From positions 1-64,000 of the forward strand of contig DASXGX010000001.1 of assembly GCA_036488815.1 (NCBI GenBank): a stretch of 64,000 bases of DNA, written 5' to 3'. The notes under the pieces are model-generated. The model had not been told where the DNA came from. It saw nothing but the letters and a program-made list of their open reading frames with translations, and did not search any database. This document shows, piece by piece, positions 44,119 through 52,483 of the stretch. The translations under genes and the position numbers were made by a program. This stretch comes from Roseiarcus sp036488815 (GTDB lineage Bacteria; Pseudomonadota; Alphaproteobacteria; Rhizobiales; Beijerinckiaceae). Position 1 is the first letter of the stretch. Each line of letters starts with the position of its first letter.

Positions 44119-45117
44119 TCAGCGACCCCTCGCCTTGGCCAGCGCGTCGCTCAGCACCGCTGCGAGCCGCGCGGGCGCCTCGAAGCGCAGCGCCACCGGC
44201 AGAGCGAGGACGGCCTGACGGTAGGCGGGCGCGAGGCGTACGTGGTCCTTCTCGGTCGTGACCGGGGTGAGGCCGCGCGCTGTCGCCTCAGCCAGCAGCG
44301 CTTCGATTTCGCGCGCCTCGTAGGCGTGGTGGTCGGCAAAGCGGCGGCGCACGGCGACGCGCGCGCCAAGACCTTCGAGCGTCGTGAAGAATTTTTCCGG
44401 ACGCGCGATGCCGGCGAAGGCGAGCACCGGCTGGCCGACCAGCGCGGCGCCGGCGACCGCGTCCGCTTCGAGCGTCGCCGGCAGAACAGGTTTCTCCGGC
44501 GCGAGCACGCGCAATGCCGCCGCGGCGCTGGGCGGCCCGCCGATCACGATCTGCGCCGAGACGAAGGCGATTTGCCGGGCCGGCGGGGCGCGCAGCGGGC
44601 CGGCGGGAAAACAAAGCCCGTTGCCGAACCGCGCCACGCCATCCACCACGGCGATCACGCAATCCTTGGCGAGCGACGGATTTTGCAGGCCGTCGTCGAG
44701 CACCAGCGCGCTCGCCCCGTGAGCAATCGCCTCGCGCGCCGCGGCGACGCGATCGGCCGCGACGAAGCAATCCGCGACACGCGCGAGCAGCAGCGGCTCG
44801 TCGCCGACCGCCCGCGCGCTGTGGATCGCCGGATCGACCCGGATCGGCTCGATGCGGCGCGCGCCGCCGTAGCCGCGCGAGAGGAACGCCACGCGCTCTC
44901 CCGCGCCCTGCAACATGCGGGCGACGGCGATCGCCGTCGGCGTCTTGCCCGCGCCGCCGAGGACGAAATTGCCGACGCAGACGACGGCGGCGTCGACTTT
45001 TGCCCCGGGCCGCGCCATGCGCTGGGCAGTCGCCATGCCGTAGATCGCGCCGAGAGGAGCGAGCGCGCGAGCCGTGAGGTTAGGGCGCTCGCGCGCCCAA
45101 AAATCGGGGGCGATCAC
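44119..45117 (-). CDS. lpxK: tetraacyldisaccharide 4'-kinase LpxK
   Basis: 332 residues from GTG 45117 (GTGA overlap with waaA). N-terminal helix region, the P-loop VGNFVLGGAGKTPTAIAVA, SRGYGG with VGDEPLLLA, the ALVLDDGLQNPSLAKD motif, and TTEKDHVRL. It phosphorylates the lipid A precursor at the 4' position in the inner membrane. Last gene of the Kdo/lipid A block. Confidence 0.95.
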   Translation of the reverse strand: MIAPDFWARERPNLTARALAPLGAIYGMATAQRMARPGAKVDAAVVCVGNFVLGGAGKTPTAIAVARMLQGAGERVAFLSRGYGGARRIEPIRVDPAIHSARAVGDEPLLLARVADCFVAADRVAAAREAIAHGASALVLDDGLQNPSLAKDCVIAVVDGVARFGNGLCFPAGPLRAPPARQIAFVSAQIVIGGPPSAAAALRVLAPEKPVLPATLEADAVAGAALVGQPVLAFAGIARPEKFFTTLEGLGARVAVRRRFADHHAYEAREIEALLAEATARGLTPVTTEKDHVRLAPAYRQAVLALPVALRFEAPARLAAVLSDALAKARGR

Positions 45118-46403
45118 GCCAGCGCCGGCAGGCGCGCCGACCGCAGCATCGGCCCGAGGGCCTGCATGATGCGGTCGGCCGCGCCGCCCTGGGTCTCGAC
45201 CGCGCTCGCCGCGGCGCGGGCCATCGCCCTCAGCCGCGACGGATCGGCGAACAGCGCCAGCAGCATCTCTGCAAGCTCGTCCGCGTCGTTGGTCAGCGCC
45301 GCCCCGCCCGCTTCGTCGAGCAGCGCATAGACGTCGAGGAAATTGCCGACATGAGGCCCATGCAGAATGGCGCAGGCGAGCTTGGCGGCCTCGATCGGAT
45401 TCTGCCCGCCTTCGCGGTTGAACGACTTGCCGATCATCACGACGCCGGCAAGGCGGTAGAAAACGCCGAGTTCGCCCATCGTGTCGCAAATATAGATCGC
45501 GGTGTCGCGCTGCGGACGCTCGCCGCGCGAGCGCAGCGCGCAATTGAGGCCCATGGCCTGGAGCTCGGCGAGGATCGCTTCCCCACGGGAGGGATGGCGG
45601 GGCGCGATCAAAGTCAGCGCGTCGGGGAAGGTCGCCGCGATCTTGAGATGCGCCTCCGCGGCGATGCGCTCCTCGCCGTCGTGGGTCGAGGCCGCGATCC
45701 AGATCTGGCGGCCTGAGGTCATCCCGGCGAGCGCGGCCAGCTCCTGGCGATCCGCGGGCGGCGTCGGCGCGTCGAATTTGAGATTGCCGGCGACGCGTAC
45801 GTTCGGCGCGCCGAGTTCCGCCAGCCGATCGGCGTCCGCCTGACTCTGGGCGAGACAGAGATCGACCCCTGCGAGCAGCGCATGGATGAAGGCGCGCGCG
45901 CGTCGCCAGCGCGAAAAGGAGCGTGCGCTCATCCGCGCATTGACCATCACGAGCGGAACGCCGATCCTCCGCGCCTCGATGATCATGTTTGGCCAGAGTT
46001 CCGATTCCGCGATCAGCGCCACGTCGGGGCGCCAATGATCGAAGAAGCGGCGCATGAAGCTCGGCGCGTCGAGCGGCGCATATTGGTGCAGGCCGCCCGG
46101 CGGCAGGCGCTGAGCGAGCAGTCGCGCCGAAGTGACCGTGCCGGTCGTCACCAGAGCGAAACGCCCGCTCTGCGTAATGCGATCGATGAGGGGAAGCAGA
46201 GACAGCGCCTCGCCGACGCTCGCCCCATGCAGCCAGACCAGCGGTCCCTCCGGGCGCGTGAGCCCGGCGATGCCGCGCCGTTCGTCGATCCGGAGCGGGT
46301 CTTCCTTAGCTTTGTTGAGCCTCAGCGAAAGCAGGACCCCGGTCAGCGGCGTCGCCAGCCGCGTCGCGAAGCGATAGGCGCCGAGGGTCAGGGGCAAGCT
46401 CAT
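45114..46403 (-). CDS. waaA: Kdo transferase WaaA
   Basis: 429 residues from ATG 46403. GT30 glycosyltransferase: N-terminal hydrophobic helix, the Rossmann start VWLHGASVGEALSLLPLI with the catalytic Glu, ESELWPNMIIEARR, WIAASTHDGEER and KSFNREGGQNPIEAA. It transfers Kdo to lipid IVA. Overlaps lpxK and the DUF374 gene by 4 bp each, so translation is coupled. Confidence 0.96.
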   Translation of the reverse strand: MSLPLTLGAYRFATRLATPLTGVLLSLRLNKAKEDPLRIDERRGIAGLTRPEGPLVWLHGASVGEALSLLPLIDRITQSGRFALVTTGTVTSARLLAQRLPPGGLHQYAPLDAPSFMRRFFDHWRPDVALIAESELWPNMIIEARRIGVPLVMVNARMSARSFSRWRRARAFIHALLAGVDLCLAQSQADADRLAELGAPNVRVAGNLKFDAPTPPADRQELAALAGMTSGRQIWIAASTHDGEERIAAEAHLKIAATFPDALTLIAPRHPSRGEAILAELQAMGLNCALRSRGERPQRDTAIYICDTMGELGVFYRLAGVVMIGKSFNREGGQNPIEAAKLACAILHGPHVGNFLDVYALLDEAGGAALTNDADELAEMLLALFADPSRLRAMARAAASAVETQGGAADRIMQALGPMLRSARLPALA

Positions 46404-47116
46404 GAGCCCCTCATACCGGCGCCGGGATCGCGGCCGCCGACCATCGCGTAGGCGCGCGCGTGGACGGCGTCGAGCCCTTCCTCGACGGCTCGGCGCGCCG
46501 CTTCCATCGTCGCGTCGTCGGCGTCCGGAGACACGCGGATCAGGTCGCCGACGACGATCGCGCCGCGCCCGAACGGCTTGCCGAGGCTCGCCCGGTCCCA
46601 CGAATTGAAATCGAACCGCCGACTGACGGCGACCGCCGTCGGGACGATCGGTCGGCCGGAGAGGCGCGCCAGCGTCACGATGCCGAGGCCCGCGACGCGC
46701 GCCTGCTTGGCGGCGTCGGCTGTCAGCGCGACCGAGGACCCACTGTCGAGCTGGCGCAGCAATTCGCGCAACGCCGGCGCGCCGCCCTTGCGGCGGGCCC
46801 GGTCGGCGCGTCCCGCCGAGCCGCGCACCGCGATCACTCCGAGGCGGCGCAGCGCCGCCGCCTGCGCGCCGCCGTCGACGCTGCGCGAAATGAGCGCGGC
46901 CATGCGGGCGATCGATTTCGGCCAGGCGAACGACACCATCAGATGCTGGCCGTGCCACATCGCGACGATAACGGGAGCTTCGCTGGCGATCAGGGCGTCG
47001 ATGTCGGCGGGCTCCCGGGTGAAGCGATTGGTGGCCTCGACGAACTTGAGATAGTGCGCGAGCAGGAAGCCGAGCGCCTCCTGCACGAACCGAGTGCGTC
47101 CCAAACGTTTGAGCAT
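46400..47116 (-). CDS. DUF374 lysophospholipid acyltransferase-like protein
   Basis: 238 residues from ATG 47116. The family motif VIVAMWHGQHLMVSF keeps the HG of the acyltransferase, followed by RSVDGGAQAAALRRLG, ALTADAAKQARVAG and PTAVAVSRRFDFNSWDRA. DUF374 proteins usually precede waaA in alphaproteobacteria and are thought to add an acyl chain in LPS assembly. 4-bp overlap with waaA. Confidence 0.92.
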   Translation of the reverse strand: MLKRLGRTRFVQEALGFLLAHYLKFVEATNRFTREPADIDALIASEAPVIVAMWHGQHLMVSFAWPKSIARMAALISRSVDGGAQAAALRRLGVIAVRGSAGRADRARRKGGAPALRELLRQLDSGSSVALTADAAKQARVAGLGIVTLARLSGRPIVPTAVAVSRRFDFNSWDRASLGKPFGRGAIVVGDLIRVSPDADDATMEAARRAVEEGLDAVHARAYAMVGGRDPGAGMRGS

Positions 47117-47124
47117 CGCCTCCC

Positions 47125-47388
47125 TCAAGCCGGCCTGCGCGCGAAGCCCTTCGGCTCGAGGAAGCGATGCAAGTGGACGATGAAATAGCGGGTCTGAGCG
47201 CTGTCGACCGTCGCCTGCGCCTTGCTGCGCCACGCGCGTTCGGCGCTCGCATAATCCGGGAAGATGCCGACGACGTCGATCTTGGCGGGATCGCGGAATT
47301 CCATGCCTTCGAGGCTCTTCAGCTCCCCGCCGAACACCAGATGCAGGAGCTGCGGCGATTCGTGGCTGGTCGGTTGGTCTAGCGTCAT
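47125..47388 (-). CDS. DUF4170 protein
   Basis: 87 residues. DUF4170 core: LHLVFGGELKSLEGMEF and GIFPDYASAERAWRSKAQ. A small soluble protein of unknown function, with this position between cysQ-like and DUF374 genes kept in many Rhizobiales. The gap to the DUF374 gene is 8 bases. Confidence 0.9.
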   Translation of the reverse strand: MTLDQPTSHESPQLLHLVFGGELKSLEGMEFRDPAKIDVVGIFPDYASAERAWRSKAQATVDSAQTRYFIVHLHRFLEPKGFARRPA

Positions 47389-47442
47389 GTCTTCGGTTCC
47401 CCCGGGCGGGCCTTGCGGACGGCGGAGGCATCAGCGGCGCCC

Positions 47443-47461
47443 CGCGAGGCTTTGCCTCGCG
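47443..47461. terminator. GC-rich hairpin between cysQ-like gene and DUF4170
   Basis: CGCGAGGC-TTT-GCCTCGCG, a perfect 8-bp stem with a 3-base loop, 38 bases after the cysQ-like stop. No U-tract on the minus strand, so it may be a partial terminator or a transcript-stabilising hairpin within the operon. Confidence 0.4.
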
Positions 47462-47498
47462 CAAGCGAAAAATGCAACTATGGACGCGCGCAACCGCG

Positions 47499-48356
47499 TT
47501 AAGATTCGTTGCGTTCACCGGCCAAACTCTTGCGCGACAGGGCGACGAGCGCGGGCGCCAGACTGGTTGCGCAAGCCAGCAGTGCGTCGTGCCGAATCCT
47601 CTTTGTGTTGTATGCGAGAGCTGCGCCGCGTGCGTCGATCAGCCGCGCGCCCGCCTCGCTCAAGACGATGTCCGCCGCTGCAACGTCCCAGTCGTAGGCG
47701 TTGGCGGAGGCCAGAGCAATGTCGAAGGCGCCGCTTGCGACCTGAACCAGCCGCAGCGCCAGCGACGGGACCCTGGGGAGCTGCGCCCATTGGACGCCCG
47801 CGGCGGCCGACAGGGCTGAGATCATCGATTTGGGGCCGGCGACCTGTGCGTCCTCGAGCGTCGCGCGCTCCTCGGCATGAAGGAGGCGGTCGCCGAGCCT
47901 TGCGCCCGCGCCGAGAGCCGCGGCATAGGTCTCGCCAAGGGCCGGCGCATGAACCACCCCGGCGATCGGCCGCCCCGCCTCGACGAGCGCCACCGAGACC
48001 GCCCAGCGTGGATCGCCCGCGAGGAAGGCGCGCGTGCCGTCGATCGGATCGACGACGAGAAGGCTCGTCTTTTCAAGGCGAGCCAGATCGTCCGCAGTCT
48101 CCTCGGAGAGCCAGCCGGCGCCGGGAAAGGCCTGGCGTAGCCGGTCGCCGAGATAGCGATCGACCGCGAGATCGGCGGCGGTGACTGGCGAGCCGCCGTG
48201 CTTGGTGTCGATGCGCGCGCTCGTCGCTTCGCCCAGCCGAAAGTCCCGCAACGCGATTTCGCCCGCGCGGCGGGCGGCGTCGATGAGCTCGTCGAGCGCC
48301 GAGCGGGCGCGGGCGCGAAGATCCAAGTCGATGGAGGGATTCAAGCAGATTTCCAA
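47499..48356 (-). CDS. inositol monophosphatase-family phosphatase (CysQ-like)
   Basis: 285 residues from TTG 48356, an uncertain start; no ATG is nearby and a shorter protein is possible. Metal and substrate motifs: HGGSPVTAADLAVDRYL, LSEETADD, VVDPIDGTRAFLAGDPRW and YDWDVAAADIVLSEAGARL. CysQ removes 3'-phosphate from PAP in sulfate assimilation; inositol phosphatase activity is the alternative. Divergent from queF. Confidence 0.88.
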   Translation of the reverse strand: MEICLNPSIDLDLRARARSALDELIDAARRAGEIALRDFRLGEATSARIDTKHGGSPVTAADLAVDRYLGDRLRQAFPGAGWLSEETADDLARLEKTSLLVVDPIDGTRAFLAGDPRWAVSVALVEAGRPIAGVVHAPALGETYAAALGAGARLGDRLLHAEERATLEDAQVAGPKSMISALSAAAGVQWAQLPRVPSLALRLVQVASGAFDIALASANAYDWDVAAADIVLSEAGARLIDARGAALAYNTKRIRHDALLACATSLAPALVALSRKSLAGERNES

Positions 48357-48438
48357 TCAGGTCATGCGTGCGGCGCGCGGGCGATGGCGCGCTACGCCTC
48401 GGCTTTGCCTTTGCCCCGTCCAGCGCTATTTAGCGGGG

Positions 48439-48909
48439 ATGAGTACGAACGAAAACTCCCCCGCGGGCCTTTCCCATCTCGGTCACGCGACCACCATTCC
48501 GGAAAAACCGGACGCGGCGACGCTCGAACGCGTGCCCAACCCCCACCCTGACGTCGATTATGTCACGCGATTCGCGGCGCCTGAGTTCACCTCGATCTGC
48601 CCGGTGACCGGCCAGCCGGACTTCGCGCATCTCGTCATCGACTATGTTCCAAACAAATGGATCGTCGAATCGAAATCGCTGAAGCTGCACCTCGCCAGCT
48701 TCCGTAACCACGGCGCCTTCCACGAGGACTGCACGGTGCGGATCGGCAAGGACCTCGCCGCTTTGCTGGAGCCTCGCTGGCTGCGGATCGGCGGCTATTG
48801 GTACCCGCGCGGCGGCATTCCGATCGATGTCTTTTGGCAGACCGGCACGCTTCCGAAGGGCGTCTGGGCCCCCGACCAGGGCGTCGCGCCCTATCGCGGC
48901 CGAGGCTGA
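48439..48909 (+). CDS. queF: preQ0 nitrile reductase QueF (NADPH-dependent 7-cyano-7-deazaguanine reductase)
   Basis: 156 residues from ATG 48439, the short unimodular type. Key residues: the thioimide Cys in FTSICPVTGQPDF, then WIVESKSLKLHLASFRNHG (QueF box) and the conserved Asp in FHEDCTVRIG. It reduces preQ0 to preQ1 for queuosine tRNA modification. No other queuosine gene is adjacent. Confidence 0.95.
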   Translation: MSTNENSPAGLSHLGHATTIPEKPDAATLERVPNPHPDVDYVTRFAAPEFTSICPVTGQPDFAHLVIDYVPNKWIVESKSLKLHLASFRNHGAFHEDCTVRIGKDLAALLEPRWLRIGGYWYPRGGIPIDVFWQTGTLPKGVWAPDQGVAPYRGRG

Positions 48910-49003
48910 CCCCGCCAGGGCGAGTGGCGCTGAAATGAGACCTTAAAAGAGCTTGTTATTATAACTTCCTGGTTTTCCTACGACCCTGCCGGGCCAGTCG
49001 CCG

Positions 49004-49603
49004 ATGACGCTGCTCACGAATCCGAAGGAGGCGCTCGGCGCACTTTCGGTCGCTTTGGCTTTGATCGCAGCCGTCGTCTACGTCTGGCAGACGATCGCCG
49101 GGCAGGTGCGCCCGCACCCGCTCTCCTGGACTTTGTTCGGCGTCCTCAGCGGCACTGGTTATTGGGTTCAGCGTACTGAGGGGGCTCAGGCCGGCAGTTG
49201 GGCGCTGCTCGCGATGACCGTGATCTGCTTCGTCTTCGCCGGCGCCGGCGTCGCCAGAGGGGAGCGGCGGTTTCCCAGGAGGGAATGGGCGTTCCTAGCC
49301 GCCGGCTGCGCGGTGTTCCTGGTCTACCTCGTCACCCGGCAGCCGACCCTCGCAGCCATCCTCGTGACGTTGGTCGACGCGCTCGCCTACGGACCAACGT
49401 TTTCAAGGGGTTGGTCTCAGCCGTGGAAGGACAGCGTGATCAGTTTCGCGCTGAACGGGGTCAAATTCGTTCCCTCGATCCTGGCGATGGAGCCGATTTC
49501 GATCGCCACATGCGCCTATCCCGCGACGCTCATCGTTCTGAACGCGACCGTCTCGACGATGCTGATTCTGCGCCGCCGCGCCCTCAGCGGCGGTGCGACC
49601 TAA
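49004..49603 (+). CDS. seven-helix membrane protein of unknown function
   Basis: 199 residues with seven hydrophobic segments in a 3+1+3 pattern (for example LSVALALIAAVVYVWQTIAG, PLSWTLFGVLSGTGYWVQ, and PTLAAILVTLVDALAYGPTF, DSVISFALNGVKFVPSILAM). Both halves end with a Trp- or Phe-rich turn, suggesting a duplicated three-helix bundle as in PQ-loop/SWEET/PnuC-like carriers. It follows queF by 94 bases. Neither substrate nor family is certain. Confidence 0.72.
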   Translation: MTLLTNPKEALGALSVALALIAAVVYVWQTIAGQVRPHPLSWTLFGVLSGTGYWVQRTEGAQAGSWALLAMTVICFVFAGAGVARGERRFPRREWAFLAAGCAVFLVYLVTRQPTLAAILVTLVDALAYGPTFSRGWSQPWKDSVISFALNGVKFVPSILAMEPISIATCAYPATLIVLNATVSTMLILRRRALSGGAT

Positions 49604-49627
49604 ATGCGGTCGGCGGTCGCAGGGGAA

Positions 49628-49746
49628 CCCTTCTCCCCCGCTTGCGGGGAGAAGGTCAGGATGAGGGGCTTGGTGAGGAGCCGCAAGCCTGTGGCCAATC
49701 ACCAAGCCCCTCACCCCGGCCCTCTCCCCGCTAGCGGGGAGAGGGG
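49628..49746. repeat. 117-bp double-palindrome repeat (copy B, inverted relative to copy A)
   Basis: CCTTCTCCCCCGCTTGCGGGGAGAAGG, middle GTCAGGATGAGGGGCTTGGT and CCAAGCCCCTCACCCCGGC, and CCCTCTCCCCGCTAGCGGGGAGAGGG. Nearly the reverse complement of 42026-42142 over its whole length. Lies between convergent genes. Confidence 0.8.
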
Positions 49747-49756
49747 GAGAAACGCT

Positions 49757-50644
49757 CTAAGCGGCGCGGCGCGGGCGGAGGCGGCTCAATTTGCGAAGCA
49801 GCTTCTGCGCCGGACGCGGTTTCCTTCGCTCTTTGTGCGCAAGCGAATACGTGCACGCCTGAAGCTGGTCTGCGAGCGCCTGCCGATCCTTGACCGCCGC
49901 GAGTTCCTCGAACGGAAGCGGCGCGCCGATGGCGACCGGCAGTTCCGCGCCGATGCGCGCTTTCACCTCGTGGAAGATCAGGGACAGCCGCAGGGTCTGG
50001 CTCAGGTGGCTCGCGATCTGGAACAGACGGCTGTTCTGGCCGCCGAACCATATCGGCACGACCGTGGCCTTCGAGCGCTGGATGAGTTGCCCGACGAAGG
50101 GCTGCCAGCGGGCGTCCACCGCCGGCTTGCGGCCCAGGCGGTCGGGCGCGGTCGATACGCCGCCGGCCGGAAACACGACGACCGCGCCGCCAGCCTCGAG
50201 CCGAGCCCGCGCTGCGGCGCGCGAGGCGAGATTGGTGCGCTGCGCCTCCTCGGTCTCGGAGAAGTCGATCGGCAGGACGAAATCACGCACTTCCGGCGCG
50301 CGCAACAGGACAGCGTTGGTGAGAACCGCGAAGTCGGGCCGAACCTTTTCGACGAGCCAGGAAATGACGATGCCGTCGAGCACGCCATAGGGATGGTTGG
50401 CGACGAACACCACCGGTCCGGTCCTGGGGACGCGCGCCAAAGCGGCGGCGTCGTGGCGCACGTCAAGCGCCAGGCTGCGCACCGCCGCCTGCCAAAAGCT
50501 CTCGCTCGGACGCGGATTCTGCTGGTTTTGCAGGTAAAGACGCTTCAGCTCGGGCTGACCGGTCACTTTTTCGACCAGGCGAATAAGCCCACGCTTGACC
50601 AGAGGATCGCTCCTGGTGGCGTAGCTGAAGAGAAATTCGTCCAT
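49757..50644 (-). CDS. PlsC-like acyltransferase
   Basis: 295 residues. The catalytic block is VVFVANHPYGVLDGIVISWL (N-H-P-x-G-x-x-D, a variant of HxxxxD seen in one branch of the family), with LPIDFSETEEAQRTN and VVFPAGGVSTAP as the later phosphate-binding motif. The C-terminus is very basic. Likely transfers acyl chains to a lyso-lipid or ornithine-type lipid in the inner membrane. Stands next to kdsA on the same strand, 60 bases apart. Confidence 0.83.
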   Translation of the reverse strand: MDEFLFSYATRSDPLVKRGLIRLVEKVTGQPELKRLYLQNQQNPRPSESFWQAAVRSLALDVRHDAAALARVPRTGPVVFVANHPYGVLDGIVISWLVEKVRPDFAVLTNAVLLRAPEVRDFVLPIDFSETEEAQRTNLASRAAARARLEAGGAVVVFPAGGVSTAPDRLGRKPAVDARWQPFVGQLIQRSKATVVPIWFGGQNSRLFQIASHLSQTLRLSLIFHEVKARIGAELPVAIGAPLPFEELAAVKDRQALADQLQACTYSLAHKERRKPRPAQKLLRKLSRLRPRRAA

Positions 50645-50662
50645 CCCGCCCGGTTACCCCCC

Positions 50663-50706
50663 AATCGTGACCGCCTAATGACAGAGCGGCCCGGTGACTC
50701 ACGATT
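50663..50706. terminator. inverted repeat spanning the kdsA stop codon
   Basis: AATCGTGA and TCACGATT (8-bp perfect arms, 28 bases apart) with an inner CCGC/GCGG pair. The right arm includes part of the kdsA stop codon. No U-tract. Could slow transcription between kdsA and the acyltransferase gene. Confidence 0.3.
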
Positions 50707-51556
50707 ACGCAGACTTGCGTTTCGCGAGCCTGTCGAAATCCTGAAGCTCGCTTACCAGCGCCTCGAAATCGCGCAATGGCACCATGTTCGGGCCGTCGGA
50801 CGGCGCATGGTCGGGATCCTCATGCGTCTCGATGAAGACGCCCGCAACGCCGACCGCGACCGCGGCGCGCGCGAGCACGCCGACGAACTCGCGCTGGCCG
50901 CCCGAGGAGGCGCCCTGCCCGCCCGGCTGCTGCACCGAGCGCGTCGCGTCGAACACGACCGGCGCGCCGGTCTCGCGCGCCATGATCGGCAAGGCGCGCA
51001 TGTCGGAGACGAGCGTATTGTAGCCGAAACTGGCGCCGCGCTCGGTCACCAGCGCGTCCGCGCCGCCGGCCTGCGCGATCTTGGCGACGACGTGCTTCAT
51101 GTCCCAGGGCGCGAGAAACTGACCCTTCTTGACGTTCACCGCCCGGCCGGTCCGCGCCGCGGCGACGAGCAGATCGGTCTGGCGGCAGAGGAAGGCGGGA
51201 ATCTGCAAGACGTCCACCGCCTGCGCGGCGATCGCGCATTGCCCCGCCTCGTGCACGTCGGTGAGGACGGGAAGGCCGAGCGTCTCGCGGATCTCGGCGA
51301 AGATCGGCAGCGCCGCCTCGAGGCCGACGCCGCGCACGCCCGCGCCCGAGGTGCGATTGGCCTTGTCGTAGGACGTCTTGAAGACGACGCCGATCGAACG
51401 GCGCGCCGCGATCTCCTTGAGCGCTGTCGCCATTTCGAGCGCATGGGCGCGGCTCTCGAGCTGGCAAGGCCCGGCGATCAGCGCCAGCGGCAGATCCGCG
51501 CCGAACCGCACGGCGCCCGGGCCGCGGCCGACTTGGACGATGGGGTTAAGCGGCAT
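50705..51556 (-). CDS. kdsA: Kdo-8-phosphate synthase
   Basis: 283 residues, family length. Motifs: LALIAGPCQLESRAHALEMA, FKTSYDKANRTSG, TDVHEAGQCAIAAQAVDVLQ (His and Asp), and PVVFDATRSVQQPGGQGAS. Cys in AGPCQLES and the metal His suggest the metal-dependent class. Condenses arabinose-5-phosphate with PEP, the Kdo used by WaaA. Confidence 0.96.
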   Translation of the reverse strand: MPLNPIVQVGRGPGAVRFGADLPLALIAGPCQLESRAHALEMATALKEIAARRSIGVVFKTSYDKANRTSGAGVRGVGLEAALPIFAEIRETLGLPVLTDVHEAGQCAIAAQAVDVLQIPAFLCRQTDLLVAAARTGRAVNVKKGQFLAPWDMKHVVAKIAQAGGADALVTERGASFGYNTLVSDMRALPIMARETGAPVVFDATRSVQQPGGQGASSGGQREFVGVLARAAVAVGVAGVFIETHEDPDHAPSDGPNMVPLRDFEALVSELQDFDRLAKRKSA

Positions 51557-51776
51557 GAAGCCAAGCCCTCACGTCTTGTTCGACCTGATAGGAGCCGCCC
51601 GCCTCTTCGTCCACTAAAAGAGAGGAGATTGGCCGCAGCGCACGCATATCGTTTCGTTCCATCGTTCGATTTCCGGCGCACTCATGCGCGCTTCCGGGGA
51701 ACTTCTCAAGTCCGCGCGGCGACGCTATATGAGTTCCATGGTCATGATGGTCATCGAGACCAGGAGCAATTTGCCG

Positions 51777-52037
51777 ATGCCCCGCCCTCATGCAAACTGG
51801 ACCATCGCAAACGCCAAAGCGCGACTCTCCGAGGTGATCGCGCGGGCCCACCGCGAAGGACCGCAAATCATCACCAAGAACGGCCGCTCGACCGCCGTCG
51901 TCGTATCGACCGAGGAGTGGGAAAAGAAGTCGGCCCGCTCAGGATCATTGGCGGAATTCCTGCTCGCCTCGCCGCTTCGCGGGTCCGACCTTGATGTCGA
52001 ACGCCGCCAGGACGAGCCGCGCGGAATCGATCTGTGA
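51777..52037 (+). CDS. Phd/YefM-type antitoxin
   Basis: 86 residues from ATG 51777; in-frame ATGs at 51729 and 51738 would add 13-16 residues. Contains WTIANAKARLSEVIARA and PQIITKNGRSTAVVVSTEEW, the core of the Phd/YefM fold, and an acidic C-terminus (SDLDVERRQDEPRGIDL) for toxin binding. It overlaps the vapC gene by 4 bp and probably represses their joint promoter. Confidence 0.88.
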   Translation: MPRPHANWTIANAKARLSEVIARAHREGPQIITKNGRSTAVVVSTEEWEKKSARSGSLAEFLLASPLRGSDLDVERRQDEPRGIDL

Positions 52038-52456
52038 ACTTCCTGATCGACACGAACGTCATCTCGGAAATGACCAGGCCGAGACCGGACGAGCGCGTCA
52101 TCTCCTTCCTGCACGAGGCGGACGAGGATCGGCTGCTCCTGAGCGTCGTCACCCTGGCCGAGTTGCGGCGCGGCGTCGCCTTGAAGGCTGAAGGCGCCGC
52201 CAAGCGGAAACTCCAAGCTTGGCTAACCAACGATCTCGCCGAGCGCTTCGCCGGCCGAATCGTCGATATCGACCGCCAAATCGCCGACTGCTGGGGAGAG
52301 CTCATGGCCTCCGCCAAGCGTCGCGGGCTGGCGCTTCATGTCATGGACGGCTTTCTCGCCGCCACCGCCGTGGCTCGGCAGCTCACCCTGGTGACGCGGA
52401 ACGTCAGGGACTTCGAGTCCTTTGACGTCCCGGTGTTTGATCCTTGGCGATCGTGA
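52034..52456 (+). CDS. vapC: VapC/FitB-type PIN-domain toxin
   Basis: 140 residues from GTG 52034 (GTGA overlap). PIN acidic residues visible: Asp in FLIDTNVISEMTR, Glu in LSVVTLAELRRGV, Asp in HVMDGFLAATAVA and Asp in TRNVRDFESFD. The FitB-like subgroup is often paired with Phd or RHH antitoxins. Lies between kdsA and the convergent thrS. Confidence 0.92.
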   Translation: MNFLIDTNVISEMTRPRPDERVISFLHEADEDRLLLSVVTLAELRRGVALKAEGAAKRKLQAWLTNDLAERFAGRIVDIDRQIADCWGELMASAKRRGLALHVMDGFLAATAVARQLTLVTRNVRDFESFDVPVFDPWRS

Positions 52457-52483
52457 GACCGCCGGCCGCGCCGCCTATAGCCC

